From NCBI GenBank assembly GCA_002102555.1, contig MCFL01000144.1:1-60503 (forward strand): a stretch of DNA of 60,503 nt, written 5' to 3'. Made by a program: the position numbers and the translations under genes. Under the pieces are notes generated by a model. It made no database searches. It saw only the letters and a list, made by a program, of their open reading frames with translations, and was not told the DNA's origin. The DNA is from Catenaria anguillulae PL171. Taxonomy: Eukaryota; Blastocladiomycota; Blastocladiomycetes; Blastocladiales; Catenariaceae. Positions 59,345 through 60,503 of this stretch are shown in pieces (the stretch's first letter is position 1; each line of letters opens with the position of its first letter).

Positions 59345-60047
59345 ATGAACTCCACAGTAAACAATGAACCCTCCGCATCCTCCACCTGACAACCCGCTCG
59401 CCCCGCCCCACCCGCGACCGATCGCGACCAGTTTGGCGCACAAACCGGCCGCGGCGGCTCCCTGCGCGACCGCATCGCGCACGAGAACCCGCACTTGGTC
59501 CCGATGAAAAAGTGCCAGGAGCTGGCCATGATGGAAGGGTACAAGTACTTGGGTGGCGCAGCCGTCGGCACGTTTGTGGTGGCGAAATTGGCAAAGGTGT
59601 CACCAAATGCCGCAGTGGCAAGTGCTGCTGGTATGTGTACCGCTGTTCCTGCCCACCCTTGAGTTGAGTGATTTGGGTCAGATTGGCCGTGTGGCTAGCA
59701 GGTTGGCATTTCCAGACGCGGTCGTTTTCTAGTTGTGGTTACCTTCACTCGAGTTTATTTGTCGACGATGGGAGCGACTGGATGCCATGGGCGCCACAAT
59801 GCCGCACGGCCCAAGCGTGTTGCCGCAATCTGTCGCCTGATGTACTAACCAACGTACTGGATGCGTTTCAGGCGCCGGTTGCTCGTTGGCTTTTTCGCTG
59901 CCGCGCTCAACTTTCAGCTATGCTCCACCACGCTGGGCCGCGACTTGCACGCAGCGGTATACTCGACAACAGTCGACTCGGCTGGCCGGCCGAGTCGCGA
60001 TTCGCTGTGGATCGGAACGCAAGCCAAGCGCCACCGGGATCGCTTAG
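59345..60047 (+). CDS. Small hypothetical membrane protein, three exons
   Basis: Proposed exons 59345-59356, 59432-59630 and 59872-60047, giving 128 residues. Exon 2 is clearly coding: GRGGSLRDRIAHENPHLVPM, then a hydrophobic stretch YLGGAAVGTFVVAKLAK. Intron 2 (241 nt) has a GTATGT donor, a perfect TACTAAC branch site at 59843-59849 and a TTTCAG acceptor 22 nt later, so it is well supported. The tiny first exon is a guess that avoids an in-frame TGA. The last exon in the splice-consistent frame is Arg/Thr-rich. Another frame of the same stretch, up to 60190, looks hydrophobic at its start. The end is therefore uncertain. No family recognised. Confidence 0.5.
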
Positions 60048-60441
60048 TGTACCTTTGGCTGTTGCAGTTGAGGAGCGGCGGAATTGAAGGCAAGAGAGCA
60101 GAGCGTCCGTCCGTGAGGCTGCAAGATAAAGTAACGTCGGCATACGGCAGGGGCAGGACGATGGCGCGGAAATGGAGCAAAAGGCAATGAATCGGGCACG
60201 TGTGCTTGCCCACCTGTGCAATTCAAATGGTGTGGTGGAATGTGACAATGAATAAATTGAAACGGAATGACATCTGAAAACCAAACACTGGGACAATAAT
60301 GAAGCGTAACACATCCCACAACAACCATCGACGAAGGATCTCTGGCCGCCGGCCCCTCGATATGTATGTACAATATGGCCTCTGGCCCTCGCTTGCTCGC
60401 GGTGTTACTTTGCACCCATCACGACGGTGTTATCCGTCACT

Positions 60442-60503
60442 TTACTCATGCCGCAGCCCCTTCAACGTCTCCCTCTGCAACTGCTTGATGGATGTCTTTT
60501 TCT
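60442..60503 (-). CDS. C-terminal fragment of a gene leaving the window
   Basis: On the minus strand the last 20 codons read KKTSIKQLQRETLKGLRHE and then TAA at 60444-60442. The composition is typical of a coding C-terminus, but it is too short to assign. The gene would extend beyond the right edge. Confidence 0.4.
   Translation of the reverse strand, partial: KKTSIKQLQRETLKGLRHE

Overview
This is nuclear DNA of a eukaryote, most likely an early-diverging (zoosporic) fungus. Protein genes are broken by short GT..AG introns, mostly 60-130 nt. Start codons are often preceded by CACC or ACC. There is a FHA-forkhead factor of the Fhl1 type, a DOT1 histone methylase, an ECT1-type cytidylyltransferase and a Ty1/copia element. 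A Blastocladiomycota-like genome (Catenaria or Allomyces type) would fit, but this is an inference from style and gene content, not something the window proves.

Layout. 1-1.8 kb holds one doubtful hypothetical exon. 1.7-4.1 kb (-) is a three-exon DUF4140/DUF4139 gene, head-to-head with a single-exon ankyrin-like gene (4.3-5.8 kb, +). An LTR retrotransposon of the copia type (5,874-11,898, -) with matching 486-bp LTRs lies in an oligo-T tract just after that gene. 12.7-17.7 kb (+) is a six-exon ABCC/MRP transporter of about 1,529 residues. It converges on a three-exon P-loop GTPase-like gene (18.5-21.6 kb, -). 34.7-39.4 kb (-) is a 1,544-residue FHA-forkhead protein, divergent from a stomatin-like gene (40.3-41.5 kb, +). 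DOT1 (46.1-48.9 kb) and ECT1 (49.7-51.1 kb) follow. 56.6-60.5 kb holds a disrupted multi-exon hypothetical gene, two small head-to-head membrane-protein candidates, and the tail of a gene that leaves the window.

The most striking content is a lineage-type gene family I cannot name. Full members are about 780-795 residues, encoded by two exons with one phase-1 intron, with an F-box-like N-terminus and helical-repeat-like segments. Between 22.8 and 56.2 kb there are ten members or relics. Two are intact (A, F). Two are full length but carry in-frame stops (D, G). Two are frameshifted (I, J). Four are short remnants, mostly reduced to N- and/or C-terminal parts (B, C, E, H). They sit on both strands between conserved housekeeping genes, which is the picture of rapid birth and death.

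Other points are a perfect inverted repeat that looks like a fold-back templated insertion (58,075-58,128), and single-base frame breaks at short homopolymers in otherwise well-conserved genes (ECT1 and the 56.6-58.2 kb gene). The latter may be sequence errors and call for caution with the pseudogene calls. The genes do not form a pathway; apart from the family they are ordinary neighbours.
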